A stretch of 64,000 nucleotides of DNA from Arenicola marina (lineage: Eukaryota; Annelida; Polychaeta; Arenicolidae): assembly GCA_964019135.1 (NCBI GenBank), contig OZ025249.1, positions 35,415,759 through 35,479,758 of the forward strand, written 5' to 3'. Under the pieces are notes generated by a model. It did no database searches and was not told where the DNA came from. It saw only the letters and a program-made list of their open reading frames with translations. Numbering within the stretch: the stretch's first letter is position 1; every line of letters begins with the position of its first letter. The position numbers were made by a program, and so were the translations under genes. Below are positions 35,105 to 50,100 of the stretch, piece by piece.

Positions 35105-38100
35105 CTGAAAGCAGAACAAAGTCACAGATCACATGACTGGAAAGAAACACATGTCGAGGAATAAAGTTACAACACTTCGTCGTTATATTTACTTCGTATA
35201 CGCATTAAAAAGACCAGAACTGCACGCAGCACATTATAGAGAGTATGGAGTGGCTGATATCCACGATAAAGAAATACAAGATAAATTATGAACTAAAAAT
35301 AAATGGCGCACCATCTCCCCCATCTTGCTCTTGGCGAATTCTATCCTCATTCCACCTCTCTCAGATGAGACGAGAACAAAACCCTGCAATCTGTTTAATG
35401 CCTCTGCTGCAAATCGTACATCCTGCAAAGAATCATTTACATGTCAGAGAAGCACCAAAAACGCAGCTGCTGATACATAGTGTTAGTGATTGCGTTTACA
35501 GCAGGCGCGCCCCGCTCGGCGGTCCTGGGTATGATTCCCTGTGGCGACATTATCATTTTCAAATCTTGTTTCATCCAAATTTCGAACTTCGAAGTTCACT
35601 ATTCCAAAGCCCAATTGGTTCAGTTTCATGTGCCAGATCGTTTCTCGATTAAAAATTTAAAAAAACGATGTTAGTGATTGCGATATTTGTACAGATCTAC
35701 CTATATCAGGTAATATGGAAATAAAGTTCGAAGAAAGACAATTTAAGTGACAGAAAGATTACGACAATCAGTAACGCTTCCGAAGAAGAAATCATGATAT
35801 ATGAATACAAAAGCACAAGTTAAATAATAATTACCTGATATTCTACAAAAGCTACCGGTGACCCCCCCTTATTGTGCATGCGTAGTCTGCTAAACCCTGG
35901 GAAACTGGAAAGTAAAGCAAAAGATCAATCAATAATTAAGTTCAACATCTGATTACACTCTATTACGAAATGTTACTATGCATTGCTATAAGCAATAAAG
36001 CAAAAACTGTTAGTCGCGTTATTTTAATTATAGTATTGCATCTTTGTTACTGAAGATGTCTGCATCCTTTATTATATTACAGTGAAACCATTTATACATT
36101 AAAAGTAACATAATCATATCTGATAGTGACTTTTGAAATAGGTTATAAACAAAAGCGCGTGTAACTAACTGATATAGATGAAATAGATTACGGACAAAGC
36201 TAGAATCCACAGGTGGTTAAACATTAATAAAAGGGAAACCGGATAATTTCATGCCGATGTTTCTGCCCATTTGGTTGCCAAATTGAGGTATATATATCAA
36301 GCTATAGCTGATAACTAACGTTACTTGGGACAATTTCCATCCATATCAACCACGCCATAGTAACGTGCTACTCCAGATGAAACACGTATTTGAATCATCC
36401 GTGTGATTTTCGTTAGTCTAGGTGATATTTGCAGGCAGACAAAATGTGCTACACAAACAGGGCAGGGGAGAAGAGAAGACGAGACAAGACAGGATTATAG
36501 GCGCTACGAGCAGAAGCTAAACAACCACATAGCCAAGAGTACGGGCCTTGCCATGGCCTATCTTAAGCATGGGACAAGGAAATGTAACAAATATTCGCAG
36601 CTTGGGATATTGTCATTAAACTTGGGGGTTTTGCTTTTGCATTACGTCAGAAAGTGGATTCTAGCCGCGTCCATCAGACAAACGGTCACGCATTATTGCC
36701 TTCAAATGTTCGGATGTGAGCGGGTTCGGTGACCATACTTAGCGCTTTTGTTCACCGGCGTTCAACCTTCAGCTGAAGGTTGTTGCCGTCCATACCTAAA
36801 TAATTTAATTTAAAAAAAATCCTAAACGCGTCCTAAACTTCGCATACAGGCAGAGTTCTTGTGCAAATATAAAAAAATAAAATCGGTATGAACCAATTTA
36901 TAAATTTGGTCAAATTATGTTTCAGAACGCTTCATGAGATCTTGCCTGTCACTTAATTGAATGTCCAAAACGTAATAAAAGCTCCGTATGGTCACTTGAC
37001 CACATTCCGGCTGTAGACAAATGATTCGTGACACGTAGTCACAGGTGTTACCAAAGTATGTACCTTCCAAAAAGCTCCTTTAATTCGTGTTCTGAACAGA
37101 ACGGACCGAGATTGGCCACAAAGAGGGTGGAGCAGGGCGCGTTGGAGCCGGCAGCGGACATAGAGCCGGCCATGTTCATGGGGGAGGCTGACGTAATGCC
37201 ATTGCCTACGGGGCTGTGGCCCAGCACGGGGCTGGCGGCCATGTGGGGATGGGGGATCGCGGCGGTGGGGTGGTGACCGGCCATGGACAAGGCAGGGTGC
37301 ATATGCTGCAAAAACGACAACAGAAGAAATGAATAAAGGTGGTTGACAGTGAGTTGCACATGGTACTAGTGGTAGCAAGGTTATGTAGAATAAGTAACAG
37401 CAATAGCGGGAGCGGTAACACTCATTCACGTTAAACATCATCCTCGTTAGTGTCTTAATATTTTCCAGAAAGGAGCCTTTATGCATGTACAAAATCCACC
37501 TCCACTTCAAAACAAATAGCATATATACGCAAAGCATCTCTTTCGTTGTGTGGCTTTAAATTAGATTACTGTAATGATGATAAATCTTTCGCAGGACATC
37601 TTCGGCATACATATTTAGCGTTTTGCGCTGTGAAACAGTACAACAGAAAAAGATAAATATATATATAAATCTATACATGAACTGTGGTGGGGTCAAGCAA
37701 AGGCGTGCCAGCAAGCATTACAATAGTGCCAGAAGTCGCACAACGTGATTACAGATTTTGACACCAAACACGCTTGGCATGTGGAAATTATACATAAAAG
37801 AAAACCCAAGGATGAAACGGAGCGACGCCTTCATTTTGTCCTCTGCGTCTTCATTGTACAACACCAGTGCGAATGAATCCGGTGACACGATTCGGGGCTC
37901 CTTAATCTTTGTGTACAGTGACGAACATGGAGGGTACAGGCTACTGACAATCACGGACAAGCGGTGCAAAGGAAACTAGTTCTAGTCAAATCAACGGTAC
38001 AATGATTGTTGTTGTTGCGATGCTAGAGACAGGAGTGACAGAGTGGTGCTGCGGCCATTGTTGTTGTTGTTTACCGTTGCCACGCCGACGGGAGGCGTCC

Positions 38101-41100
38101 ACAGTTGAGGGGACTCATGTCCTCGCATCTAAGCATGAAATGGCAACAACTCGCTATTTTAAAAGCGTTGACACAAAAACACAACCTAAACATTCTGTTT
38201 TTAACGCAGGTCAACGACACGAACTGGAAATAGTCCCCCACAATATCACGCGACAAAAATCACCGTCACGATATAGTATATTAGGCCTATAACACAGGCT
38301 CCAAAGCGAAATAGACTTTCAGAGTAAGATAAACGTCGTATTCGTTGCACGTATTAATGACATTTGGAGTTATCATGAAATACTGATGTAAGTATTGACG
38401 ACTCTGCTGTTAGCCTTCATGAAGAACATTAACATAGGGTGATAATGACACACTCATGCAGGCATGGCGGTCTCACAATATCATTAACGTATTATGCCGC
38501 AAAAACGTTAGTGATCATCAGTTCACATAACACAAAATTGCTCGAGGATCCATTTGACTCATTTGATGCTATCTTACTGCGCAAACGTGATCTTAATCAT
38601 ATTTTCTAGTACAACATTATCAAAAATGGCTCATGAGAGACGACGAAACGTCTGTTTGAAACCATCGGTCCAAGCTGATGGCGTTATGATTCGTAGACTA
38701 TCATTGAGAAATTTCAATATCCAATAAAGCTATTTTAGCTCCTGGAATTAAAAAAAACGAAACGCTTCGGGCCACATCAATGACAACATTTGACCGGGCA
38801 CGGGTCTAGGAGCCAAGTTGGTGAGCTTTCATCAAGAGTGATCCGAAGCTTGTACCACATCGCATGTAGATTTAACCTTGTGTGGAGGTCAAAACCCTGC
38901 AATCCTTTACCAGACCGTAACATGGGAGACAATGTATCGCTGGACCGAGCCAGTCGTGCTAGTTGCGGTCAGGGCACCAGGTGTCACGTACCACACGTGC
39001 GCAATATGACAGGGCATGAGAGTTTCACTGACCCGCATCGGTACCTGTGCCAGGGCCGGGTGCTGGATCAGGGTCGGGTGACCTTGCAGGGCGGCTGCCG
39101 TGGCTGGGCTCAGGTCGCCATAGGCGGCGAGCGGGTGGGCCCAAGGCTCGGGAACACCCGTGAAGAAGGCACCTAGCTCCTCTGCTATGTTAACCGAAAT
39201 GGCAGTAAGGGGAAGGAGAGGAAAAAGAAGAGAAAACAAAACACAGGTGTCACTATCAAATTGGTATTGCGCAAACAGGGCTTCCAGTAATGACCCAAGT
39301 TCAGAGGCAAATAAAAACTGGCGAGGTCCTAGAGGCGTAAGTTTAACTGAAACGCACATTATAATTACAGTCTGATTAAACTAATGAATTTAACTATTGA
39401 GGATATGATGAGAGTTTTGATAGATATAACAATAAAAAATGATGGTGCCGACAGGCCAAATGTGCGTTAGTCTTTGAAACTTCTTTCACCCTGCAATCAC
39501 CTTTATTAGGCAGCTTAGCAATGTGAAGAGAAGTGTTCTGGCCATCAATAAAATCACCAGTGTCACATGTGACATTCGTGCATAGAGGCAAACATGTGGG
39601 CTAGATAGATAAGCTTGCCCTACATTGCATTTTCATCGAGGGTCGTGGGCGTCGTGACGACCAAGGCCGGTATTCATGGGCAATAATTAGCGCTACGCAA
39701 ATCTACCTTTGAAACTTGTTGAAACAATTTCCCCGGCTAATAGCGGAAAAATACAACTCACAAAATATTTTTTAGAATGAGTCGACAAATTATTGTGATT
39801 CCAAAGATTACCGCCAGGAATGTCAGACGCTTTGACGTAAAGGCGTCCTTTGTGAGTAATTAACTTGCGCTGTTGTTCTGTTCAATATGACCACTGGGGC
39901 GGTATTCACAACAATTACGCACGCTCATACTCATAGTAATTAAGGGCGTTCATAATAGAGAAGCTACGCTTTAATACCATGTTTATAACTTCCAAATCCA
40001 GAAAACCACTTTCGGGTGTGTGAATAGGTTTCTATTTTGAACAGGATAATCGCTGGCCAAATGTTTTACTTAGCGCTAAGTAGACTTGCGTAGTGCTAAG
40101 TATTGATTCCCATATTGAATACGATAATGATTACGCTAGAGATTACGATAAAGATTACGATAAAGATTACGATAATGATTAGGCGCCCAGCCAGGTGCTG
40201 AAGAGGCGGGCAGGTGCGCCAGTGGCTGTTGAGACCTGTCGGTACTTACGTCCGGCCATGTGATGGATGAAGGTGGGGTGGGTGGCCGCTGGCTGCGGGG
40301 ACTGCTGCTTGGGCTTTGTCACCTTGGTATTGCTCTTGGCGAACTCAAGACGCAGAGTCTGGGGCAGGTCGGGGTCGAACTTCACTCCCTGCAAAGGCCA
40401 AAAAGAGATGACGGCTACGTTCGACTATCGAACCCGTGGGATCTCAATTATCGGGCTACAAGGTTCAATTACAAATACACATACCAGGGGTTTATAGCTT
40501 CGCATCTTCTACATGCTGATTTTGTGGTGGGGAGAGGATTATTTTTGTTATCAAACTTGTCAATAAATGACTACATACATTCATATATATATAGTTATAT
40601 ATATTTATAGTTATACGGGGAAGCTTGTGGGTGTGTGATGCGGCCTGAGTTGACTGCCGTAGCCCTGCCGTAGTTACTGGCAATATTGTGACGGATAACG
40701 ACTGTATATTTAATCACGTGTCATTGGGAATAATTCCAGGGTGGACTTGGTAGACGGCTAACCCCTATAGACGTTTATTTAACCTACACATATTGGTACA
40801 CACATCTACCACACAGGACCGTATTACCTGCGAAGCGATTAGAACTAAGCGTTCATTATTTGACCAACAGCCAGTTTAAGCCAATGACCAAGTGTACGTG
40901 ACCCTTCGTACCAATATAGAACTATCATAAGTAACATACCATTCAGACATACCGAATATAGACGTACGACATGTGAATACATCAAATAATCGCCTTTCAT
41001 TATATGAAATTGACGCCCGTTATGGCATATTAATTTGTTATTTGTTATCCAATGGATCTGATATACATTCAAAGCATCATGGCAGTGTAACTTAATACCA

Positions 41101-44100
41101 AGATCAGATAGTCACAGTGGAAGAAGATGCAGTCGTAGAAGCGTTATGTCCTATATGTGCCCTGGCAGTCCAAAGCCGAATGGCAAGCTTTTTGGCCGTG
41201 TTTCTATCAACAGTGTGTGTCGGAGTGGGTTAAATGCGGGTTGTGTGGCATCAAAACGTGGCAGAGCCGTAAACAGGTGCACAAAACAGGCGACGCGGGA
41301 GCCGCCCAGGCGAAACGCAGGTTGCTAGGGCGGCTGCGTTGCCATGGCGTCCGCGCTCACGTGATCGTGTGGTCTGGGGCGATATAAGGATAGCGCATCC
41401 CCGCCCAATACAGCTGAGCAGCCAGCTTTTGATTCAAGATAACGTATAGTGCGTGACTCATCAAAGTGAGTGTCATTGACTATATATGCGATTATATATA
41501 TATATGTATATAGTATTAGAAAGAATAGGCAATGACCGGTATAAGAGCTACCGGCTGTGTACGAGAGAAAGACAGAGAGAAGCTCTGTGAGGTGGTCACA
41601 AGTAGAAATGTAATAACCGCGTGTCACGTGGTACGACTGGCGGTCACGTGATCGAGTGTTGCTCGACTATTTACAATGGCGCGTACAATAGGTCAAGTTG
41701 ATACTGGATGCTTGCTTATATTTATACGTGGACCCGAGCTCCTTAATCACGATAACAGTAAACAGTCAATATCAGTGCTAGAACAGTATCCGAGTGTTTG
41801 TGTTCGGTAATGCAATTCAAGATATCGTGTTTGTAGGTGCCAAGTTTCGTAAATCTACTCACCAATATTTCCAAATTTTCTCCCTATATCTGATTAACAC
41901 AAACCAGGAACTATGACAAACTTTTACCAGGACATATTTCATCAAGTTATCAAACTTTGTGGCGTCGTACGTTGGCGTAGAGGGGTTACTTGAATCACTT
42001 TCATTCGCCGTTGGAATAACTTACTTGTCATACATAAGCTATTTGTGTCAAGTCATACAATTACGGACCCGTCAGGATGTGGACCATCCTACAAACTACA
42101 GGATTGATTGGAAGCCTACCTGGAGGTCTTGCTTGGCAGCCTCTGCCGCCACTCGGGAGTTGAATGTGACGAACCCAACGGGCTGCAGGTTGTAAACAAG
42201 GATCACAAGGAGGGGGAAGAGGGGGATACAAAAATATTTGTTAAAATCAGTAACATCGAATGAGTTATAATGTATTAGGTTTTACAAGAGATTCTAAAAT
42301 AAAAAATTGTCGCAAAAACGAAAAAGGAAATCATCCACGGTTCTGTCAAAAGCTGGGAAGAAAGTCCTGTTGGATTGAACCTAAAAGTATTGATAATTAA
42401 ACATCTTACAACCTTAAGTATACATTCTTGGAAAATGGGGGAAGGGTGGAGAGCGGTGTGAAGAACGACTCCATTGCCATAGTGTAAATGGCTGAACAGA
42501 GGAACCACGCACAGCTAGGAAGGGGCGCTAGCTAGGGTCGATGCACAATGCAATGGACGTTATGGTTGGTACGCGCGCACTTAGATCCACGCCAAAAAAT
42601 ACATAGTAAACTTAAGTAGTAGACTCACTACAAAAAGTGGTAGATTTTAGTAAAAACAAGCATTGGACGATTAAGAAGGGCACGGCTATTAAGACAATTA
42701 AGGGTTTGCATAAAAGGGTAAACAGCTCAAATGCAATGTACCGATGTAAAGGCTAGAACACATTCCAGATCAGTTTCTACATACCAATAAAAACTAGGAG
42801 TAATAAGCAAATGGGAATACGTCTATTTAAACGATATTCGGATATACGGTATATCCGATATCCATTGCACAAACATCTAAGGGAAACAATAGGAAATAGA
42901 TCCACTTGTCAGGGTAGAAACAATATTTTAACACGGGTAGATGCAAACAGTTGTCTGGGTAATAAACACTGATATAACACGGGGTAAGGTAAACCGTTGT
43001 CTGAGTAAAAGACACTACTATAACACGGGTTGAGGTAAACAGTTGTCTGGGTAGTAAACACAACTAGAATAATGGTAAGGTTAGATAATTGCGACGTATC
43101 ATTAATTCGCCTGTTAGGCTCAGGAATAACACCAGCAAAATCTAGTCAGGATCGCGACTACTCTAACGGTAAGCTACTCGGTTAGTCTAGCCACAACTTC
43201 TTGACATTAGTATTAACGAGTCTACCATCAATTAAGCGCATTGTACACACAGGTGGAAGCAACAGCAAGTCTAAGCGACAGAAATACACATATGGCTAAT
43301 CCATTCGCAATCAAGCATAACAGAAATAGAAAGGAAAATAAAGGTAGCTAATGGGTTACACATCCATAGTCTATGACAATAAAACAACGACGCAGGTCAT
43401 CCTGTGGGTTCCTAAGTAGCTTTGGCGCTCAATCATTCCACGACATGTTGTGTATTCATGCTACACCGAATGAGAATGACATATACATTTCGGAGATGCA
43501 CACATCGTGAAGATGCTAAATGGTTCATTCTGGTGCTGCTGGATACAGAATTGTTCCGTATGCGCCATATTCGTTGTGGTCATGCGTGTTGGATCAGGCG
43601 ATTTGTAACCTGATTGTATCAACAGCAATAAAGAAATTAATATAATAAATTGTATCTCCCCTCAGAACTTGTGAACTGCAATAAAAGAAACTCAGAACTC
43701 ATACGTCATGTACAAGTGAAAGAATAAAAACTCTGACGTAAAGCTGTGACAGCGTCAATAAATACTTTGTGATCAAAAGATTAGACCATTCTGGACGTTG
43801 TCGACAAGGTTGCCGACTTGTGAAAAATGACCTCATCAACAGTGTCGACACAGAACGTGATAGTTGCAATAATTACCTAAGAATGAGCCAGTTTTTTTTT
43901 TAGAAAACTGGTTTTAGCCAAACGAAACATAATACAATGGCTTAATGAAATTCGCTCCTTTAGGATAAAAACGTTACAATATTATTGCAACTACACGTAT
44001 TTATATATACAGCAAATGCGTGACGTCCACATGATTTAACAGCGTTGTTCCTCCACTCACCGACGGCGCCAGGTCACGCCTCCATGGGAGCAACAATTGG

Positions 44101-47100
44101 CATTACAATCAATCACAACAACGTGGACCCGAGTGTACAGAACGTTCATGCAACTTGGCTCCACTGTGACTGTGACCGTTCTTCAGCTTTTAACACATGT
44201 TAAGACAAATCAATCTACCCCAAACCACCGTTCCACACAAGCAGACTTTTTGTTGCATCTACCACACTCTATGATAATTTACGTAACGAGGGACTCACAT
44301 TCAGGGGCTGCAAAAGACAAATGGGAGACATCATATGACTGCATGTAAATCAGTGGCAGGACCACGTTTATGGTTAAACAACGCTGATTTGTTGCTAATT
44401 GATATAAATTGATTGCTAAAATAACACAATAGCCTAATGATTCATGTTACGCGATACACAACGGACACATTATTTAGTTTTTTTATTTAATCAATAGCAT
44501 CTTATTTATTCAATCATATGTAATTAGGTATTCATTTATTGAAATTCACAGTGTCTAGACATGCTGCAACGTTACCGGTTTACTCTTAGCTTAACAAATG
44601 ACACCTTCTATAGGCTGCACAGTCCTCCATTAATGTAACACATATATTAGAATACAATGTGTTATTCACAAGATGCTAATCCTGCAAACATCAATGCTTC
44701 CATTGCAGTCTACAGCAGATTAAGGAATATTTCTTTTGAACGTCTTTCTTCCAGGTGACTTACAAGGAGGGCAATGGTCATTCATTGGTAGTTTGCCTGC
44801 CAGCACACTTTGGACATAACATCGCGAGCAAGAAAGGTCAGAACAGGTGGTGGGAAAGAAATGATAACAAAAAGAACTCCATGCCCACAAGAAGCCAGGG
44901 AGAAGATTCCTGGCAGATGCATGGGCAATCAGAGCCCTTTGACATCGGTAGGCGGCGCCACTGTACATAGGGGGTCAGTTAGTGGTAGAGGGCACCACCT
45001 GCCATGGCAGGCAGCGAGCTGGCGGCCGCAGAACCTTGGGGGTAGCCATGGCCATCCGGCTCAAAGGGACAATGGGCGGCATTGGGGAGGAGTAGGGTGT
45101 GAGTGGAACAAACACACTGTTGATAGCTTTCCAAGGGCACAGAGATGAACAGCGGTTAGAAAAACAAGAAAGGCGCCACGCTATACTGGGCGGTGGGAGG
45201 GGACAGACAGCGCAGGAAACCTTCAAAGCCGGCAACAAAACAAAGAAACAGCTGAAGACCGGAGCTGGGTCAGAGAATAAAAACAAGACGTTCGCCGATG
45301 ATCAAGGCTAACTGAAATATGTCCAGTGATCCTATATCTAGAAAAAAGCCACGTCCTCGCTAGCGAAGGGAAGACATACTCTTTGCGGGGTACAGAGGGT
45401 GGAGCAGCAGCTGCTCGTTAATGGCATCTAATCCTTTACAAGGTAAGAGAGAAGAGATCGAATTGCTAAGGAAGGGTCATTCATACCACAACTGCAAGGG
45501 GTAGGGAATAGGCCACGATATAATTCGAAAGTCATTATGGACTTTTTTTCTTGCTAACGCCATTCACTCTTTGTCTTGATACATGGGTGGGACAACGAGC
45601 TGCATCTATGAGGCACTAAGTACATGGAAGTACAATGCCACGGAAGGGATGAAGTCAATGGAAGGTTCAAATAGATATCGATTTGATAACAAAATTCGAA
45701 ATACTATAATTGTTTCTGTCGTGGGAACATCATTTATCGTTAATACATTGCATCAAAATAATGTATTTATGTCATTAACACACGGAGGCTTCGCTTCCTG
45801 CCATTTTCATAGATGGGATTGCATTCATTTACGGCATACAACTACACTCATGCATTTTGTAGAACATATTTAAACTCAAATTTAAACTTAAAAATAATGA
45901 AATTGTGGAACTAGAAATGGACAGGAAACATTCACATACAGTGGCAATGACAATCGATTAACTGGGCGCCGAGCGAGCATTTCGGTGAAAGTGATATATA
46001 CAACAGTTAAGAGTGACCGTGACCGTATACGCTGTATGCATCATTATGCACAATGCACTACCCACTTCGGCCTGTTGCTAGAATCACCGAACGAGGGTAG
46101 GATGCTGCGATAATCTGTGTGTGTCTCAAACAAGTCGGAAAATCATTCAGATTACAATTTAGAAGCCGTCAATACAATACTCGGCTGATACGTAAGACGA
46201 TTGTCTTAAATTATAGAATGCAGGACAAGACGACACGTTTGAGACACACGCAAAATATTTATCAGCTGCAACCAGTGACCGCTACAGGGTTTGGCACTAT
46301 CATTGCGACAAAAAAGTAGCTATACAGCTAGGGTTAATTAGCTCGGTAGTTGAATGTTATTTCAGAGAGAAGCAAAACTAGAACAGACTGGAGCAAAGCC
46401 TTCACCATCTCCAACGACTTAGTACCTCGATAGCTGATGCGATTATGTAGTCTTAGTGGTCTGTTCCTAATTTTAGCCATCTTTCGTCATCCCATTATAT
46501 CAGGTATGGTAAGCATTATGTAGTCTTTCTCTGCCCCGTTCAAAACCAAGTCAACGATTGCGAAATTCTACGATTTCGAAATATATCAGGGCAAGGTTTA
46601 ATTTGCAAGAGTTTAAAACTGCGTTTGACGCGAGCGCACGTTGCGTCACCACGTATACCATACACAGGCCATACCCTCCCCGTTACCCGTTACAGTGTGC
46701 TTGTGTGGAAGCGATGACAACATACAGTATCATTATGCTGTCGTTTACTCGAGAACTTAATTATCGATCATCAATACTGTACTAAATTCATATTATTTAC
46801 ATACATTTAAATCAATGACAATTGTTTTTCTTTTTTCTCTAAGATATTAAACCGGAGTTAGTTTCTGCTTTATGCTTTTGGAAGTTGTAAACAAGCTAAG
46901 GCAAGTCCGTCTTGCCTTTTAAAGTTCACTGGAGGAACTACTTTTTGGTTTTCACTGATCACGCCATATTCAGAGCTGAAGCTCATGGAATACGATTGTG
47001 TACAGGCAAAACATTTATGAATAGTTCTATGAGTAATACGCGGCCAAATCGAACAGAATGAGAAATTCTTTACTGACGATTTCATGATACCCTATTTGTA

Positions 47101-50100
47101 TATTCCAAATCTTTTAATTTTTGGGGGAATGGAGGATAAAGATGAAATACATTTATTTCAAGTTTTTTTTTTATCGTGGTTCTTCCAGTGAACTGGTTGG
47201 CGCTCTCTACTAGGCGTGCACTGAATACTTACTGATGTGGTTTTGCCATTTTTGCCAGTGACCTTTAAGAGTGACCCTTCGTATCCCTGGAAAAACGTGA
47301 GAGGAAAACACAAGCTGTGTGACGTAGCCGACACGTGACAGTGACGTAGTACGGGGAGTGCGCCCATCTGTTGCTCGCTCGTTCTCATGCCAACACATTA
47401 CTTACGATATTCGCCTTGGCGGCGGCTTTTCCCATAACTTTTAACAAGGAGCTTTCATAGCCCTAGAAGGGATAGAAGTATATCGGACATGAATAGTTAC
47501 GAATTGTAGTTCATCAGTATTCAATTATTTGCTAAAACTACAAAAGCCAAATAGCATGTCAGTGAAAGCGGTTTTTACCGTGACAAGCTCATAGACTGAC
47601 TACATTACGGGTGCCGTGAACACGCAACATATAACATAACATATACAATGGCTGAAATAAAATAAACATTATATGGGTTAACGTGTATGATATAGACAGA
47701 GGTTTAAATAGCTCTGTGCATCATGATATCGCCAGTTCCCGCTGTTTTTGTGTCTGTTGTGTTATAATAAGACACGGTGTTCCAGCGGACTTCCCCACCA
47801 TTAACAGCTACCCCCGTCGTGTATCATTACCGTCTTTCTGTCACCCTACAAATGTAGGGAATATTCTTTGTCGTCTTGACAACGCCGCGGGAGCGACACC
47901 CATCGGAGCCGAAGACAAAAGCTGCCAAAGTTGAGCCGCCTGACTGACAACAATGGAGGCATAACAACCGAGCAGCGGGTTCTTAGCAGTAAATCATGAC
48001 CAATTAGCGGTACAGGTGGAACACCGTGGGGCTTTCGTGCCAAGGCACAGAAAACATGGGCCCATAGAACTGCCAGGCGGGGCTCCAATAACACAGCTTG
48101 TTTGCGTTCCCTGCTCACCGTATGTACGGACTTGGGGAAGCGTGTATTTTTGCCGCATTTGTTTCCCGTTTTTACACCCGCGGCCGACGGTGGGTCGGAG
48201 ACAAGACTCCCAAGCGCGAAAATCAATTACATCTGTTTCTGTCGCGCCTACGCATACTCTTAATAAAGGAATACAGCACAGGCCGTGGGGACAGCGGGGC
48301 AGGCACGGGGAGTCGAACCTATACCCACACGCCTCTAATTCGGATCGTCTGCAGGAGAATCGATTTGAGGCGTTATGCGGACTTTCCAATTTGGAATACT
48401 TAAATGTAAATCTACTAACGATAAATGCAGTAAAATATTTAAGAATATAAAAACACATCCATAACTACTTAACTGAACTGATACTGATGCCATGGAGTAT
48501 TTTGCATTATTTTGGTTACGGTCCCTTTATAATGCTAAGATTCGGGAGGCCAAAATAAAAGTCTTAAATTGACTTGCTGCACCCATGACCATGTTTTTGT
48601 TGACGCCATGGGTCGGGATCGTAGGACAAGATTTGTCACAACAATAGACCTAACACGATGTCTCACATTAAACAGTAACGGCGGAATAAAAAAGAAAAGA
48701 TCTCTACCGACATCCTCGGGTATAAGGCAACAGCTGTGCATGCTACACTACATATAATAAAAAAAATCGGAACTTCCAGCAAGGGAAGGTAGCCCCTCCC
48801 CCCCCCCCCCACCCTCCGGCTTGCACACTGGGCACGCGACACGTGTAAAGGTACAGGGAGGAGGCGGCGGTGCGGGGGTCTGGGGTGGTTGTCCTCGTCC
48901 CACGCGGGATCTAAATATTTCATCAGGCCTTTTCAAGTTCCCGTCTTCCCCCACGGATCAATCATCGTCAATATTTTAGTGTGATCGGCGCATGGTGTGC
49001 CCCGCCATCAATGCTCCCCGTAGTCAACAGCCTCAATAATGGATACTGAGCAAGGACGCCTGCAGTTCGCCTTCAGCCGCCCCAGTCGGCAGTATTCACT
49101 ATATTCCCCTTGTCGCTAAGGCTATTCTCTTTTTTTGTCCCCTTTTTCCTCACCCCACAGCTTGCTATGTTAGCATTGAGTAGACAGCCCGCCCCGGTCC
49201 ATCCCGACCCCACCCCACCTCGCCCCGCCCCGACCCCACCTAGCCTCGCCCCGACACGTCCGCTCATTGGAGAACATTACTACAGTCATTCCCGCATGTT
49301 AACTACAATCTACCCTGCTGCAGAAGTTTACAGGATCCATCCGGCTTACTGTTGAACATACGTAGGACATGACAGTTCATCAATAAACCATGCCATAGTC
49401 AGCCGGTGACTGATGATCATTACTACGGTAAAGGTAAAGCGATGATGTCAAGATCAGTAATTATATCATACATTAATATTAACTATAAATTAATTAGCTT
49501 ATCGGTGTATGATCAATGATAATCTTGCATAAATAATTGATGGATATAGAATACTTCTTTTCCTTCTAGTCAAATATACCAAAAGCAATCTGGCTGTGGG
49601 CTAGGTCAGTAATTGAGACGCCGAATGATACTCTGACTGGTTGCGGAATAACGGTACAATGACATTGGCGGTGTACCTTGCGAACACTGCCTGATTATAC
49701 CTAATGACCCGGTGATACATACGGCGTCAGATTATACATGTCGTTGCCTTCTGTTGCGTGTGATGGTTGTCTCACCACGCCCGATACATGATACGCGAAG
49801 ACATGTGAGTTCATGTCTGCGATACACAACGACTTCTGTCTATGCCATGCCAGGCTATGAGACAAGTGTAACAGCATAGGACACATCTGTCACAGTGTAC
49901 GACACATCTGTCACAGTGTACGACACATCTGTCAGTGTTCGACACATCTGTCAGTGTTCGACACATCTGTCAGTGTTCGACACATCTGTCACAGTGTTCG
50001 ACACATCTGTCACAGTGTGCTACACATCTGTCACAGTGTACGGCACATCTGTCACAGTGTACGACACATCTGTCACAGTGTACGACACATCTGTCACAGT

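Noticed and set aside
36763-36782. Perfect 20-bp palindrome CAACCTTCAGCTGAAGGTTG
   Set aside because: Isolated, with no flanking repeat or element; short palindromes of this size are not surprising on their own in 64 kb of repeat-rich DNA.
38630-38670. Hammerhead-ribozyme-like string CTCATGAGAGACGACGAAAC
   Set aside because: The core should read CTGATGA with a paired stem II before GAAAC. Here the core has a C for the required G and the intervening six bases cannot pair.
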